Shown here piece after piece: positions 1-7,974 of a stretch of DNA of 64,000 nt. Each line of letters opens with the position of its first letter. Position 1 is the first letter of the stretch. This DNA comes from Paraclostridium sordellii (GTDB lineage: Bacteria; Bacillota; Clostridia; Peptostreptococcales; Peptostreptococcaceae). Both the position numbers and the translations under genes were made by a program. Below the pieces are notes generated by a model that was given only the letters and a program-made list of their open reading frames with translations, was not told where the DNA came from and ran no database searches. The DNA lies in NCBI RefSeq assembly GCF_000953675.1, contig NZ_LN679998.1:953911-1017910 (forward strand). The letters run 5' to 3'.

Positions 1-152
1 TATTAAAAAACTTTAAAGTAGACTAACATGATTTTATAATGAATTATTATTATAAATATTTTAATCCATAATTAAAACATTTTAGTATTTATTTGAAATT
101 TGATTTATAAAATATGATATACTCAACTCAATAAAGCTTAAGGAGGAATATT

Positions 153-488
153 ATGTTTGGATTAATCATTGGAGTAGGATTTATTATTTTAGGAATAAGT
201 TATATAAATTTAGCGTTTAAATTGAAAAGAACTAAAGATATGAAATTAGTAAAAAACAATATGGTTAAGATTGAGAAGATTAAAGATAAAGAAGGATATA
301 TAAATTTTAATTTTAGAATAAGTTTAACAATAGGAATTATAGAAGTTCTTTACGGAATAATTTCTTTACTAGCAAAATATAATAAATCTTTTAATGATGT
401 AGCTTTAATTATGAATATAATTACTATTTTTGCCATATTTGGATATATATATAAAATTATGGTTAAGGCTCCTAAATTTCAAGAATAA
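153..488 (+). CDS. Small two-to-three-helix membrane protein, unknown function
   Basis: A 111-residue protein with a strong AAGGAGGA ribosome-binding site seven bases before the ATG. Residues 2-24 form a hydrophobic helix, a basic stretch follows (about 27-50), then two more hydrophobic segments (about 54-75 and 80-102). The order of hydrophobic N-terminus, Lys-rich loop and a KDKEGYI-type motif is shared with the small protein at 39035-39352, so the two look like distant paralogues. No catalytic motif is visible. It is a single gene closed by a terminator. I do not recognise a named family with confidence. Confidence 0.7.
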   Translation: MFGLIIGVGFIILGISYINLAFKLKRTKDMKLVKNNMVKIEKIKDKEGYINFNFRISLTIGIIEVLYGIISLLAKYNKSFNDVALIMNIITIFAIFGYIYKIMVKAPKFQE

Positions 489-503
489 TAATTATGATAT
501 AAA

Positions 504-536
504 AAAAGAAGTATTAAAAATTAATACTTCTTTTTT
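504..536. terminator. Rho-independent terminator
   Basis: An AAGAAGTATTAA / TTAATACTTCTT hairpin followed by a T run, just after the small membrane gene. It has A/T tails on both sides and could also serve the convergent gene ending at 578. Confidence 0.8.
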
Positions 537-577
537 TATATTTATATGGTTAGGCTAGAATTATAATTAGTATTAAG

Positions 578-1057
578 TTACTTGAAGTACTTTCCATAAG
601 GTCTGAATTGACTTAGTTCTTCAATAACTTCATCTAAAGGATTAATGCTTTTTTCTATATCTTCACCAATTAAAGTTAATAGATAGTTATAAAGAAGTTC
701 TCCACTTCCATCCATTATAAAACCAGATAGATTTTTATCATCATCACATTCTAAAATTATAGTTATAAGTTTTCCAGTACTTATTTTATAATCATAAGAT
801 GAATGATCTATTTCAGGAAAATTTTTATTAAAATGATCTATAGTAATTTCTATTTCTTCTTTTTCTTTTTGAGTTAATAGCTTTTGTATTAAGGTTTCAT
901 CAGTTATTTTTAAAATTTTTGAATTATAATTTAAATCTTCTAAAGTTAAATTAGGATTTATCTCTAAAAACTCATCAGTACTAATTTCTGTAGCTTTGAA
1001 CTCATCGATTAAGTATTTTGAAATATCCTTTAAATTGTGTTTGTTTTGTTTATTCAT
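578..1057 (-). CDS. Hypothetical acidic cytoplasmic protein
   Basis: A 159-residue soluble, acidic protein without signal peptide or membrane segment. On the minus strand the ATG is preceded by AAGGGAGATTATAAC, a good ribosome-binding site. The C-terminal half has an alternating strand-like pattern (TGKLITIILECDDD, LSGFIMDGSGELLYNYLL) suggesting an alpha/beta fold. It stands alone and is convergent with the gene at 153. I do not recognise the family and assign no function. Confidence 0.65.
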   Translation of the reverse strand: MNKQNKHNLKDISKYLIDEFKATEISTDEFLEINPNLTLEDLNYNSKILKITDETLIQKLLTQKEKEEIEITIDHFNKNFPEIDHSSYDYKISTGKLITIILECDDDKNLSGFIMDGSGELLYNYLLTLIGEDIEKSINPLDEVIEELSQFRPYGKYFK

Positions 1058-1342
1058 TGTTATAATCTCCCTTTTGAACTTTTATATATTTATAAATTAG
1101 ATTTTGATAGAACGTATTTAAATTTAGAGTTTAATTTAGATTTATAACATAAAATAAATATTTTTTACTATTGTATATAAATTGTAGCACAGATATTTAG
1201 CTAAAATCAGTATTAAAGACAAAATTGTAATTTATATCTTGGTGCAAGAAACTTAAATCTTAAGCCAAAATAATAAAATATTTATTTAAGTATGGTAAGT
1301 TTTATATAAGTTGTAATATCAAGATTTTATAGGGAGGCATTA

Positions 1343-1561
1343 ATGAATAACTCTAAATACTTAAATAGCTTAAAAAATGGACTAGAAATAATATGTACTA
1401 TAGTTTTGGTAAGAATAGTTGGATATTTTACTGGATTTAAATATTCTTTGTTTGAAGATGGATTAAGTTTTAAATTAATAATTGATTTTTCAATGTGGAT
1501 AGTACTTTATATATTAGTTTCCACTATTATTGAAAAAATTTATAATTTATTAGATAGATAA
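1343..1561 (+). CDS. Small membrane protein, unknown function
   Basis: A 72-residue protein with two predicted membrane helices (about residues 14-32 and 46-66) and a short polar loop between them. The ATG is preceded by AGGGAGG at good spacing. It is monocistronic, sits in an AT-rich region before the reductase gene at 1681, and has no motif that would give a function. Confidence 0.6.
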   Translation: MNNSKYLNSLKNGLEIICTIVLVRIVGYFTGFKYSLFEDGLSFKLIIDFSMWIVLYILVSTIIEKIYNLLDR

Positions 1562-1680
1562 AATTCAATAATCTACTTATATAAATTTTAACCTTAAGAC
1601 TGTATAATATAAATAATGATTAAGCAATTCATTATAAAAAATTATAATTAATTGGGATATATTTAAAGAAGGGAAAAAAT

Positions 1681-2205
1681 ATGAGTAGAAAAATAATATT
1701 AAATTTGGCAATGAGTATTGATGGATATATAGCCTCAGAAGATGGGGGATTTGACTGGATAGTTGGAGATGGAGACGATAAATTAGATACTAAAAATAAA
1801 TGGGACTTTAATGAGTTTTTAAAAAATATTGATATAGTAGTTATGGGTAAAAAATGCTATGATCAAAATTTTCATAAGGATTTTAAAGATAAAAAAGTAT
1901 ATGTAGCTACTTCTTGTAGTTTGAAAAATCATGATAATGTATATTTTATAAATGATGATATAGTTAAGAATATTGAAGCAGAAAGAAAAAATGAAGGAAA
2001 AGATATATTCTTATTTGGAGGCGGAGTTTTAATTGATAGCTTTTTAAAAGCTGATATTATAGATGAGTATATAATAGGAATAATTCCTACTGTATTAGGA
2101 AAGGGAAGACCTTTATTTTTAGGAAATAATCCTAAAATAGATTTGCATTTAGATGAGTATTTTACTGAAAGTGGTATAGTTATATTAAGATATTCAAAAA
2201 GATAA
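1681..2205 (+). CDS. Dihydrofolate reductase / RibD C-terminal-like reductase
   Basis: A 174-residue protein of the RibD_C/DHFR-like family, expected to bind NADPH in the cytoplasm. Visible family marks are the N-terminal SIDGYIA segment followed by a DW pair, the VVMGKKCYDQ strand-helix near residue 55, and the glycine-rich LFGGGVLI segment with a following IIPTVLGKGRPLF strand near residues 113-145. Length matches stand-alone members. These are often annotated as dihydrofolate reductase, but most probably reduce other substrates; the substrate here is unknown. It is monocistronic, with a terminator shared with the convergent gene. Confidence 0.88.
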   Translation: MSRKIILNLAMSIDGYIASEDGGFDWIVGDGDDKLDTKNKWDFNEFLKNIDIVVMGKKCYDQNFHKDFKDKKVYVATSCSLKNHDNVYFINDDIVKNIEAERKNEGKDIFLFGGGVLIDSFLKADIIDEYIIGIIPTVLGKGRPLFLGNNPKIDLHLDEYFTESGIVILRYSKR

Positions 2206-2207
2206 AT

Positions 2208-2253
2208 AAAACTCACTATTAAAATTAATGTATTTTAATAGTGAGTTTTTTAT
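2208..2253. terminator. Bidirectional terminator
   Basis: A long hairpin with arms AAAACTCACTATTAAAAT and its exact complement, around a TAATGT loop, flanked by A and T tracts. It lies between two convergent genes and suits both. Confidence 0.85.
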
Positions 2254-2265
2254 TTTATTAAAGTA

Positions 2266-2451
2266 TTATTCATTGATTTGGCTAATAACTGGATTCCCAT
2301 TCTTATCTAATAAAGGAGTTAAACCACCTGCATAACCTTCCCAACTTAAAAGATAATTAACTCCTGTTTCTCTATCTATCATTACTTTAGATCCTGAAAT
2401 ACCGCCTTCTTTATAAATAACATCAAATCTTTTATCTTTTTTATCAAACAT
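2266..2451 (-). CDS. DUF6440-like small protein
   Basis: A 61-residue soluble protein. The pattern KRFDVIYKEGGISGSK, DRETGVNYLL, EGYAGGLTPLLDKNGNPV is what I recall of the DUF6440 family, common as single small genes in Firmicutes; function is unknown. The glycine-rich turns and predicted strands suggest a compact beta fold. On the minus strand AAAAAGGGGTC lies before the ATG. It is convergent with the reductase gene and shares its terminator. Confidence 0.72.
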   Translation of the reverse strand: MFDKKDKRFDVIYKEGGISGSKVMIDRETGVNYLLSWEGYAGGLTPLLDKNGNPVISQINE

Positions 2452-2586
2452 ATTTAAGACCCCTTTTTAATTTTAATTATAACATAGTATAAAAAATTGA
2501 ATAAAAAATAGTTTTTATTAATATTTTAAGATTTTTTATATGAAATTATTTTACTTATATAAAAATAATTAAATGAAAATATTTGT

Positions 2587-2601
2587 AATTTTTAGAAAAT
2601 T
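2587..2601. promoter_or_regulatory. CodY-like box upstream of the SDR-gcvPAB operon
   Basis: AATTTTTAGAAAATT matches the established CodY consensus AATTTTCWGAAAATT at 14 of 15 positions. It lies about 80 bp before the first gene of an amino-acid catabolism operon, the usual kind of CodY target. In AT-rich DNA such matches can arise by chance, but 14/15 is strong. Confidence 0.55.
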
Positions 2602-2681
2602 AGTAATTAACTTTATCCATTTTCAATATACATATAGTAGGTAAGTAAAAGTATGCCTAATGTATTTTTAGGAGGAAAAGT

Positions 2682-3461
2682 ATGCTAAATAAAAAAGATG
2701 TACTGAACCTAAGTGATAGGGTTGCTGTTATATCAGGTGCGGCTTCGGGAATTGGACTTGCTACAGCAAAGCTTTTATCAGTTTATGGAGCTAAAGTTAT
2801 GATGCTTGATATTAATGAAGTTGGACAAGTTGAAGCTGAAAAGTTAAGAAATCAAGGAAGAGATGCAAAGTTTTATAAATGCGATGTAACTTCTTTTGAA
2901 AGTTGCAGGAAAGTTATATCTAATATAGAAAAAGATTATAAAAGGATAGACATATTATTTAATAATGCAGGAGTAACAGTTAGAAAAACTGTTGAAGAAT
3001 TAGAAGAGAAAGAATGGGATTTCGTTCTTAATGTAGGTCTTAAAGGTACATATTTATTATCAAAATTTACTATACCTGTTATGAGAAAAAATGGTGGAGG
3101 TAGCATAATAAATACTGGTTCTGGATGGGGACTTAAAGGAGGCGATAAAGCTGCTGCATATTGTGCAGTTAAGGGTGGCATAGTTAATTTAACTCGCGCT
3201 ATGGCAATAGACCATGGAAAAGACAATATAAGAGTTAACTCTATAAATCCAGGAGATACTGCTACAAGTATGTTACAAGAAGAAGGAAGACAATTAGGGA
3301 TAGGTAAAGATGAGTTTTTCAAATGTTCAGCATTAGGAAGACCAATAGAGCGAATTGGACTACCTGAAGATATAGCAAATGCAGTGTTATTTTTAGCAAG
3401 TGATTTATCAACTTGGATAACAGGAACTGCATTAGTAGTAGACGGCGGGGGAATAGCTTAA
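2682..3461 (+). CDS. Short-chain dehydrogenase/reductase (classical SDR)
   Basis: A 259-residue classical SDR with Rossmann fold. The cofactor motif SGAASGIG spans residues 18-25, the NNAG motif lies near 93-96, a Ser in the NTGSGWG segment is followed by Tyr160 and Lys164 of the YxxxK catalytic motif, and the C-terminal FLASDLSTWITGTALVVDGG is typical. Asp44 after the second strand suggests NAD rather than NADP. It is the first gene of an operon with gcvPA and gcvPB (27-bp gap), so it may act on a product or precursor of the glycine-type amino acid handled there. The substrate cannot be read from sequence. Confidence 0.93.
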   Translation: MLNKKDVLNLSDRVAVISGAASGIGLATAKLLSVYGAKVMMLDINEVGQVEAEKLRNQGRDAKFYKCDVTSFESCRKVISNIEKDYKRIDILFNNAGVTVRKTVEELEEKEWDFVLNVGLKGTYLLSKFTIPVMRKNGGGSIINTGSGWGLKGGDKAAAYCAVKGGIVNLTRAMAIDHGKDNIRVNSINPGDTATSMLQEEGRQLGIGKDEFFKCSALGRPIERIGLPEDIANAVLFLASDLSTWITGTALVVDGGGIA

Positions 3462-3488
3462 ATTAATTATTATAAAGGGGGAAAAATA

Positions 3489-4886
3489 ATGTCTATAAAA
3501 GGATTAAATTCACATCCATATATTCCAAATTCAGTAAAAGAAGTACAAGATGAAATGTTAAAAGAAATAGGGTTAAAATCTCTAGAGGATTTACACGAAG
3601 AGGTGCCTAGCGATATTAAATTAAATAGAAATATGAACTTACCTAAGGCTATTCATTCTGAATATGAACTTAAAACTCATATAGAAAAGATACTTAAAAA
3701 AAATAGTACTTGTGAGGATAACTTAAATTTTTTAGGATATGGTTGTTATAAGCACTATGTACCAGCTGTATGTGATGAAGTAAATACAAGAGCTGAGTTT
3801 TTAACAGCTTATGGTGGAGAACCATATAACGACCACGGAAGATTTCAAAGCTTATTTGAATATGAAAGTTTAGTTGCAGAACTTGTAGATATGGACGTTG
3901 TAAGTGTTCCTACTTTCGATTTAGCACAAGCTGCTTCAACTGCAGTTAGAATGGCTTCAAGAATAAACAACAGAACAGAAGCCTTAGTTCCAAAAACTAT
4001 ACATATGGAACGATTTTTAGTAATGAAAAACTATTGTCATCCAAATGTAGAATTTACTTTTGTAAATTATGATGAAGAAACAGGATTATTAGATTTAGAA
4101 GATTTAAAAGTTAAAATGAATGAAAATGTATGTGCAGTTTACATAGAAAATCCATCAGCACTTGGATTTATAGAAACTCAAGGTGAGGAAATATCAAAGA
4201 TAGCTCATGAAAGTGGAGCTATAAGCATAGTTGGAGTAGACCCTATATCACTAGGAGTACTTACACCTCCAAGTCAATATGGTGCTGATATAGTAGTTGG
4301 AGATGTTCAAACTTTAGGCAATCATATGAACTTTGGAGGAGGACAATCAGGATTTATATCTACTAGAGATGAAGAAAAATTCGTTATGGAGTATCCATCT
4401 AGGTTATTTGGTATAGCACCTACTGATGTTGAAGGTGAGTATGGGTTTGGAGATGTTGCTTATGATAGAACATCTTTTGGTAACTTAAGAGAAGGTGGAA
4501 AAGAATTTGTTGGAACTCAATCAGCATTACTTGGAATAACAGCAGGAGTTTACTTATCCTTAATGGGACCTTTAGGAATGTATGAAGTAGGTCAAACAAT
4601 AATGCAAAATAGTCAATATGCAGCAAAGAGATTAAGTGAAATTGATGGGGTTAAGTTAAGATTTACATCACCGTTTTTTAAAGAGTTTGTATTAGATTTT
4701 AATTCTACAAATAAAACTGTAAAAGAAATAAATAAAGCTTTACTAGAAAAAAATATATTTGCAGGAAAAGATTTAAGTACAGAGTACAAAGATTTAGAAG
4801 GATGTGCACTTTATTGTGTTACGGAAATTCACACAAAAGAAATGATAGATACTTTAGTAGAAGAATTAAAAAAAATATTAAACTAA
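3489..4886 (+). CDS. gcvPA: Divergent glycine dehydrogenase (decarboxylating) subunit 1, GcvPA-like
   Basis: A 465-residue protein homologous to subunit 1 of the two-subunit glycine cleavage P protein, a PLP-dependent enzyme that decarboxylates glycine and passes aminomethyl to lipoyl-H protein. Segments such as YIPNSVKEVQDEMLKEIG, NFLGYGCYKHYVPAV and FEYESLVAELVDMDV follow the family. Two regions differ from the usual sequence: the segment normally TPYQPEISQG reads TAYGGEPYNDHGR, and the segment normally YDGATA reads FDLAQAA. The gene is 22 bp before gcvPB. No gcvT, gcvH or lpd is adjacent, so this may be a specialised paralogue. Confidence 0.85.
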   Translation: MSIKGLNSHPYIPNSVKEVQDEMLKEIGLKSLEDLHEEVPSDIKLNRNMNLPKAIHSEYELKTHIEKILKKNSTCEDNLNFLGYGCYKHYVPAVCDEVNTRAEFLTAYGGEPYNDHGRFQSLFEYESLVAELVDMDVVSVPTFDLAQAASTAVRMASRINNRTEALVPKTIHMERFLVMKNYCHPNVEFTFVNYDEETGLLDLEDLKVKMNENVCAVYIENPSALGFIETQGEEISKIAHESGAISIVGVDPISLGVLTPPSQYGADIVVGDVQTLGNHMNFGGGQSGFISTRDEEKFVMEYPSRLFGIAPTDVEGEYGFGDVAYDRTSFGNLREGGKEFVGTQSALLGITAGVYLSLMGPLGMYEVGQTIMQNSQYAAKRLSEIDGVKLRFTSPFFKEFVLDFNSTNKTVKEINKALLEKNIFAGKDLSTEYKDLEGCALYCVTEIHTKEMIDTLVEELKKILN

Positions 4887-4908
4887 TTTAGGGAAAGGAT
4901 GATGAAAC

Positions 4909-6471
4909 TTGAAAAAAATAGATAGAGATTATAAAGTTAGAAATTTTCACCAAGCAAAATGGGATGAACCTATAATATTTGAATTATCACAAAGTGGAGA
5001 AAGAGGAGTTATACCACCTGGTGCAAATGAAGAAGTTAAAAATTTAGTTGGAGATGGCGTTTGCGTATTACCTAAAGGTATGAAAAGAGAGTCTTTAAAT
5101 TTGCCAGAAATAGCTCAGCATAGAGTTTTAAGACATTACCTAAGATTATCACAACAAACATTAGGTGCTGATTTAAACATAGAAATAGGTCAAGGAACTT
5201 GTACAGTTAAGTATAGTCCAAAAATAAATGAAAAATTAGCTAGATTACCTCAAGTAACTGAACTTCATCCACATCAAGATGAAAGTACTACTCAAGGTAT
5301 ATTAGAAATAATGAACAAAACTGAAGAGTATATGAAAGAAATATCTGGTATGGATAGATTCTCATTTCAATCAGGTGGAGGAAGTCAAGCAATAATGACT
5401 ATGGCCTCTTTAGTAAGAGCCTATCATGATAAAAATGGGGATTCTGATATTAAAGATGAGATAATAACTACTATATATTCACATCCATCAGATGCAGCAG
5501 CTCCAGCATTAAAAGGATATAAAATAATAAAAATATTCCCAGATGAAAATGGATACCCAGATTATGAAGCTTTTAAAGAAGCTGTATCTGAAAGAACAGC
5601 AGCATTTATAGTTGCAAACCCAGAAGATACTGGAGTATTTAATACAAGAGTTAAAGAATTTACAGATTTAGTACATAAATTTGGTGGACTTTGCTGCTAT
5701 GACCAAGCAAATGCAAATGGATTACTTGGAGTAACAAGAGCTAAAGAAGCAGGCTTTGATATGTGTTTCTTTAATATACATAAAACATTCTCAGCTCCTC
5801 ATGGGTGTGGAGGTCCAGCTTGTGGAGCAGTTGGAGTAGTTGAAAAAATAGTTCCATTTTTACCAGCTCCATTAGTAGATTTTAATAGTGATGAAAATAG
5901 ATATTTCTTAAATTACGATTTAGAAAATAGCATAGGAAAGGTAAGAATGTTTACAGGAGTTCCTCAAGTTGTTTTAAAAGCTTATGCTTGGATGAGAAGT
6001 CTAGGAGCAGAAGGACTTTATGAAGTTTCTAAAATAGCTGTTTTAAATAATAACTACATGTTTAAAAAGTTAATAAAACATAATGCAGTAGATGCACCTT
6101 ATATAAGAGGAAAGCAAAGAATAGAACAAGTAAGATATACTTTAGAAACATTAAAAGAAGAAACAGGAGTTGGTACAGGAGATATACAAAGAAGAATGAT
6201 GGACTTTGGAATGCATTACTGGACTAGTCACCATCCATATTATATACCTGAACCGTTTACATTAGAGCCAACAGAAACACCATCTAAGGAGGATTTAGAT
6301 GAATATATTGCTACACTAACTCATGTTATAGATGAAGCATATAAAGATTCATCAATAGCAATAAACGCACCATACAGAAGCAGCATACACAAAGTAGATG
6401 AATCAGAATTAGACGACAGTGATAAATGGGCTATAACATGGAGAGCTTACCAAAAGAAAGCTCAAAAATAA
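4909..6471 (+). CDS. gcvPB: Divergent glycine dehydrogenase (decarboxylating) subunit 2, GcvPB-like
   Basis: A 520-residue PLP-dependent P-protein subunit 2, longer than the usual roughly 485. Start is TTG after GGGAAAGGATG. The PLP lysine is Lys292 in NIHKTFSAPHG. The glycine loop after it reads GCGGPACGAVGV where typical members have a GGGGPGSGPVG-like sequence, and the preceding His of HxNLHK is replaced by Phe. It forms the catalytic dimer with GcvPA just upstream. The C-terminus has a YHPYYIPEPFTLEPTE-like end typical of the family. With its partner it looks like a divergent paralogue whose amino-acid substrate may not be glycine. Confidence 0.85.
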   Translation: MKKIDRDYKVRNFHQAKWDEPIIFELSQSGERGVIPPGANEEVKNLVGDGVCVLPKGMKRESLNLPEIAQHRVLRHYLRLSQQTLGADLNIEIGQGTCTVKYSPKINEKLARLPQVTELHPHQDESTTQGILEIMNKTEEYMKEISGMDRFSFQSGGGSQAIMTMASLVRAYHDKNGDSDIKDEIITTIYSHPSDAAAPALKGYKIIKIFPDENGYPDYEAFKEAVSERTAAFIVANPEDTGVFNTRVKEFTDLVHKFGGLCCYDQANANGLLGVTRAKEAGFDMCFFNIHKTFSAPHGCGGPACGAVGVVEKIVPFLPAPLVDFNSDENRYFLNYDLENSIGKVRMFTGVPQVVLKAYAWMRSLGAEGLYEVSKIAVLNNNYMFKKLIKHNAVDAPYIRGKQRIEQVRYTLETLKEETGVGTGDIQRRMMDFGMHYWTSHHPYYIPEPFTLEPTETPSKEDLDEYIATLTHVIDEAYKDSSIAINAPYRSSIHKVDESELDDSDKWAITWRAYQKKAQK

Positions 6472-6487
6472 AATAAATACCACACTA

Positions 6488-6627
6488 TTAAAGGAGTTGT
6501 AAAACCAAAGACAGCGAAGGGGGAAGGCGGTAAGTTTCAGCGACATTTCAAAGCATTTTTCCCGCTTTGGGAGCGAAACTTACCTCATTCCCCTGAGCGA
6601 CCTAACAATGGTACACAACTCCTTTAA
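6488..6627. other. Structured intergenic element (nested stems), possible RNA
   Basis: A 140-bp segment clearly richer in G+C than its surroundings. Outer arms 6488-6500 (TTAAAGGAGTTGT) and 6615-6627 are perfect complements over 13 bp. Inside, 6520-6525 (GGGGAA) pairs with 6588-6593, 6529-6538 (GGTAAGTTTC) pairs perfectly with 6575-6584, and 6549-6554 (CAAAGC) pairs with 6564-6569. The stems are properly nested, as in a folded RNA. There is no T run after it, so it is not a simple terminator. It sits between gcvPB and the NAD kinase. I cannot match it to a known riboswitch; a mobile palindromic element is the alternative. Confidence 0.6.
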
Positions 6628-6657
6628 CATAAACTAAACTAAAGAGGGGCGATACAG

Positions 6658-7773
6658 TTGATTAGAATTGGTCTTATAATAAATCCAATAGCAGGAATGG
6701 GAGGCTTAGTTGGACTTAAGGGAACTGATGGGGAAGATATACTTAAAAAAGCTATAGATTTAGGCTCAAAGCCAAAAGCATCCCAAAAGGCAAAGGAAGC
6801 TTTAAAAGAATTAGAACCTATAAAACATGATATAAAAATAGTGACAGGGCAAGGAAGTATGGGAGAAGATGAAGCAAGAAAGCTATGTTTTAATGTGGAA
6901 GTTATAAATGTTGAAAATTCTCAAAATACAACTCAAAGAGATACTATAAATATTTCAAGAGAAATGTTAAATAAGGATATAAAGCTTTTACTGTTTGTTG
7001 GAGGAGATGGAACGGCTAGAGATATATATAGTGGAGTTAAGAATAATTTAATTACAATAGGAATTCCAGCAGGGGTTAAAATTCACTCTCCAGTATACGC
7101 TATAAATCCAAAGTTTGGAGGTTATTTAGCACTTAAATTCATAAAAGAAGAAATAAAAAAAGTAGAAGAGAAAGAAGTATTAGACTTAGATGAGGAAATG
7201 TATAGATGTGGAAAGGTTAATACCAATCTTTATGGATATTTAAAAGTTCCAGTAGAAAAATCTTTTATGCAAAATAAAAAAGCACCAACACCTTTAAGTG
7301 AAGAGTCTTCTCAAAAGGCTATAGGATTATACTTAGCTGATAATATGAAAGAAGATATAGTTTATATAATAGGACCAGGAACTACAACTAGAGCTTTAAT
7401 GGACGTTTTAAATTTAGATAATACACTTTTGGGAGTAGATATTTTAAAAAATAAAAAATTATTGAAAAAGGATGCTAATGAAAGTGATATATTAGAAGCT
7501 ATAAAAAATCAAAAATCAATGCTTATAATAACCCCAACTGGAGGACAAGGATACTTATTAGGTAGAGGTAATCAGCAAATAAGTTACAAAGTTATAAATG
7601 AAATAGGAAGAGAAAATATAATAGTTGTATCTACCTTGTATAAGTTAAAAAGTTTAAACTTTAAGCCACTTTATGTAGATACTTCAAATGAGGAAACTAA
7701 TAAAAGGTTAAGTGGCTATACAAAGGTAGTTGTTGGTTATAAAGAAGAAATAATGTATAAAATTAAATGTTAA
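6658..7773 (+). CDS. ATP-NAD kinase family protein (COG3199-like)
   Basis: A 371-residue protein of the ATP-NAD/AcoX kinase family. The N-terminus IRIGLIINPIAGMGG and the GGDGT motif at residues 115-119 identify the diacylglycerol/NAD kinase fold; a glycine-rich IGPGTTTRAL segment near 240 and PTGGQGYLLGRGNQ near 295-310 are typical of the COG3199 subgroup. Start is TTG after AGAGGGGCG. It likely phosphorylates NAD or a related small molecule in the cytoplasm. It follows gcvPB across the structured element at 6488-6627 and may be part of the same transcript, supplying or using the pyridine nucleotide needed by the SDR. Confidence 0.87.
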   Translation: MIRIGLIINPIAGMGGLVGLKGTDGEDILKKAIDLGSKPKASQKAKEALKELEPIKHDIKIVTGQGSMGEDEARKLCFNVEVINVENSQNTTQRDTINISREMLNKDIKLLLFVGGDGTARDIYSGVKNNLITIGIPAGVKIHSPVYAINPKFGGYLALKFIKEEIKKVEEKEVLDLDEEMYRCGKVNTNLYGYLKVPVEKSFMQNKKAPTPLSEESSQKAIGLYLADNMKEDIVYIIGPGTTTRALMDVLNLDNTLLGVDILKNKKLLKKDANESDILEAIKNQKSMLIITPTGGQGYLLGRGNQQISYKVINEIGRENIIVVSTLYKLKSLNFKPLYVDTSNEETNKRLSGYTKVVVGYKEEIMYKIKC

Positions 7774-7831
7774 AATAATATTTAATTTATATATAAAATA
7801 AAAAATATGTACAAACACTCTTTTTGAGAAA

Positions 7832-7950
7832 AACACGAACAAAAATTGTCAAAAAATAAAAAATGTTGTTGATATATACGAATGGATATGGTATATATAT
7901 TAATATAACGTACGAATAATTATAAAAAATAATTAATGTTCGTAAAAAAA
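7832..7950 (+). promoter_or_regulatory. Promoter with several CGAA (PurBox-like) motifs
   Basis: A promoter TTGATA (7869-7874), 17-bp spacer, TATATA (7892-7897) precedes the nucleosidase gene. CGAA occurs inside the spacer (7879-7882), upstream in CACGAACAAAAATT (about 7832), and downstream as TACGAATAAT (7911-7920) facing AATGTTCGTA (7935-7944). The last reads TACGAACATT on the other strand, close to the PurR box AWWWCGAACAWT of B. subtilis, and the two form an inverted pair. This suggests purine-responsive control; PurR itself is not in the window. Confidence 0.45.
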
Positions 7951-7974
7951 TGACAAAAAGGGTGGAATTATATC

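Noticed and set aside
1929-2216. Long frames on the strand opposite to real genes (for example here, 2936-3322, 14768-15259, 46148-46408)
   Set aside because: They mirror well-supported coding genes, lack ribosome-binding sites and have composition of reverse-read codons.
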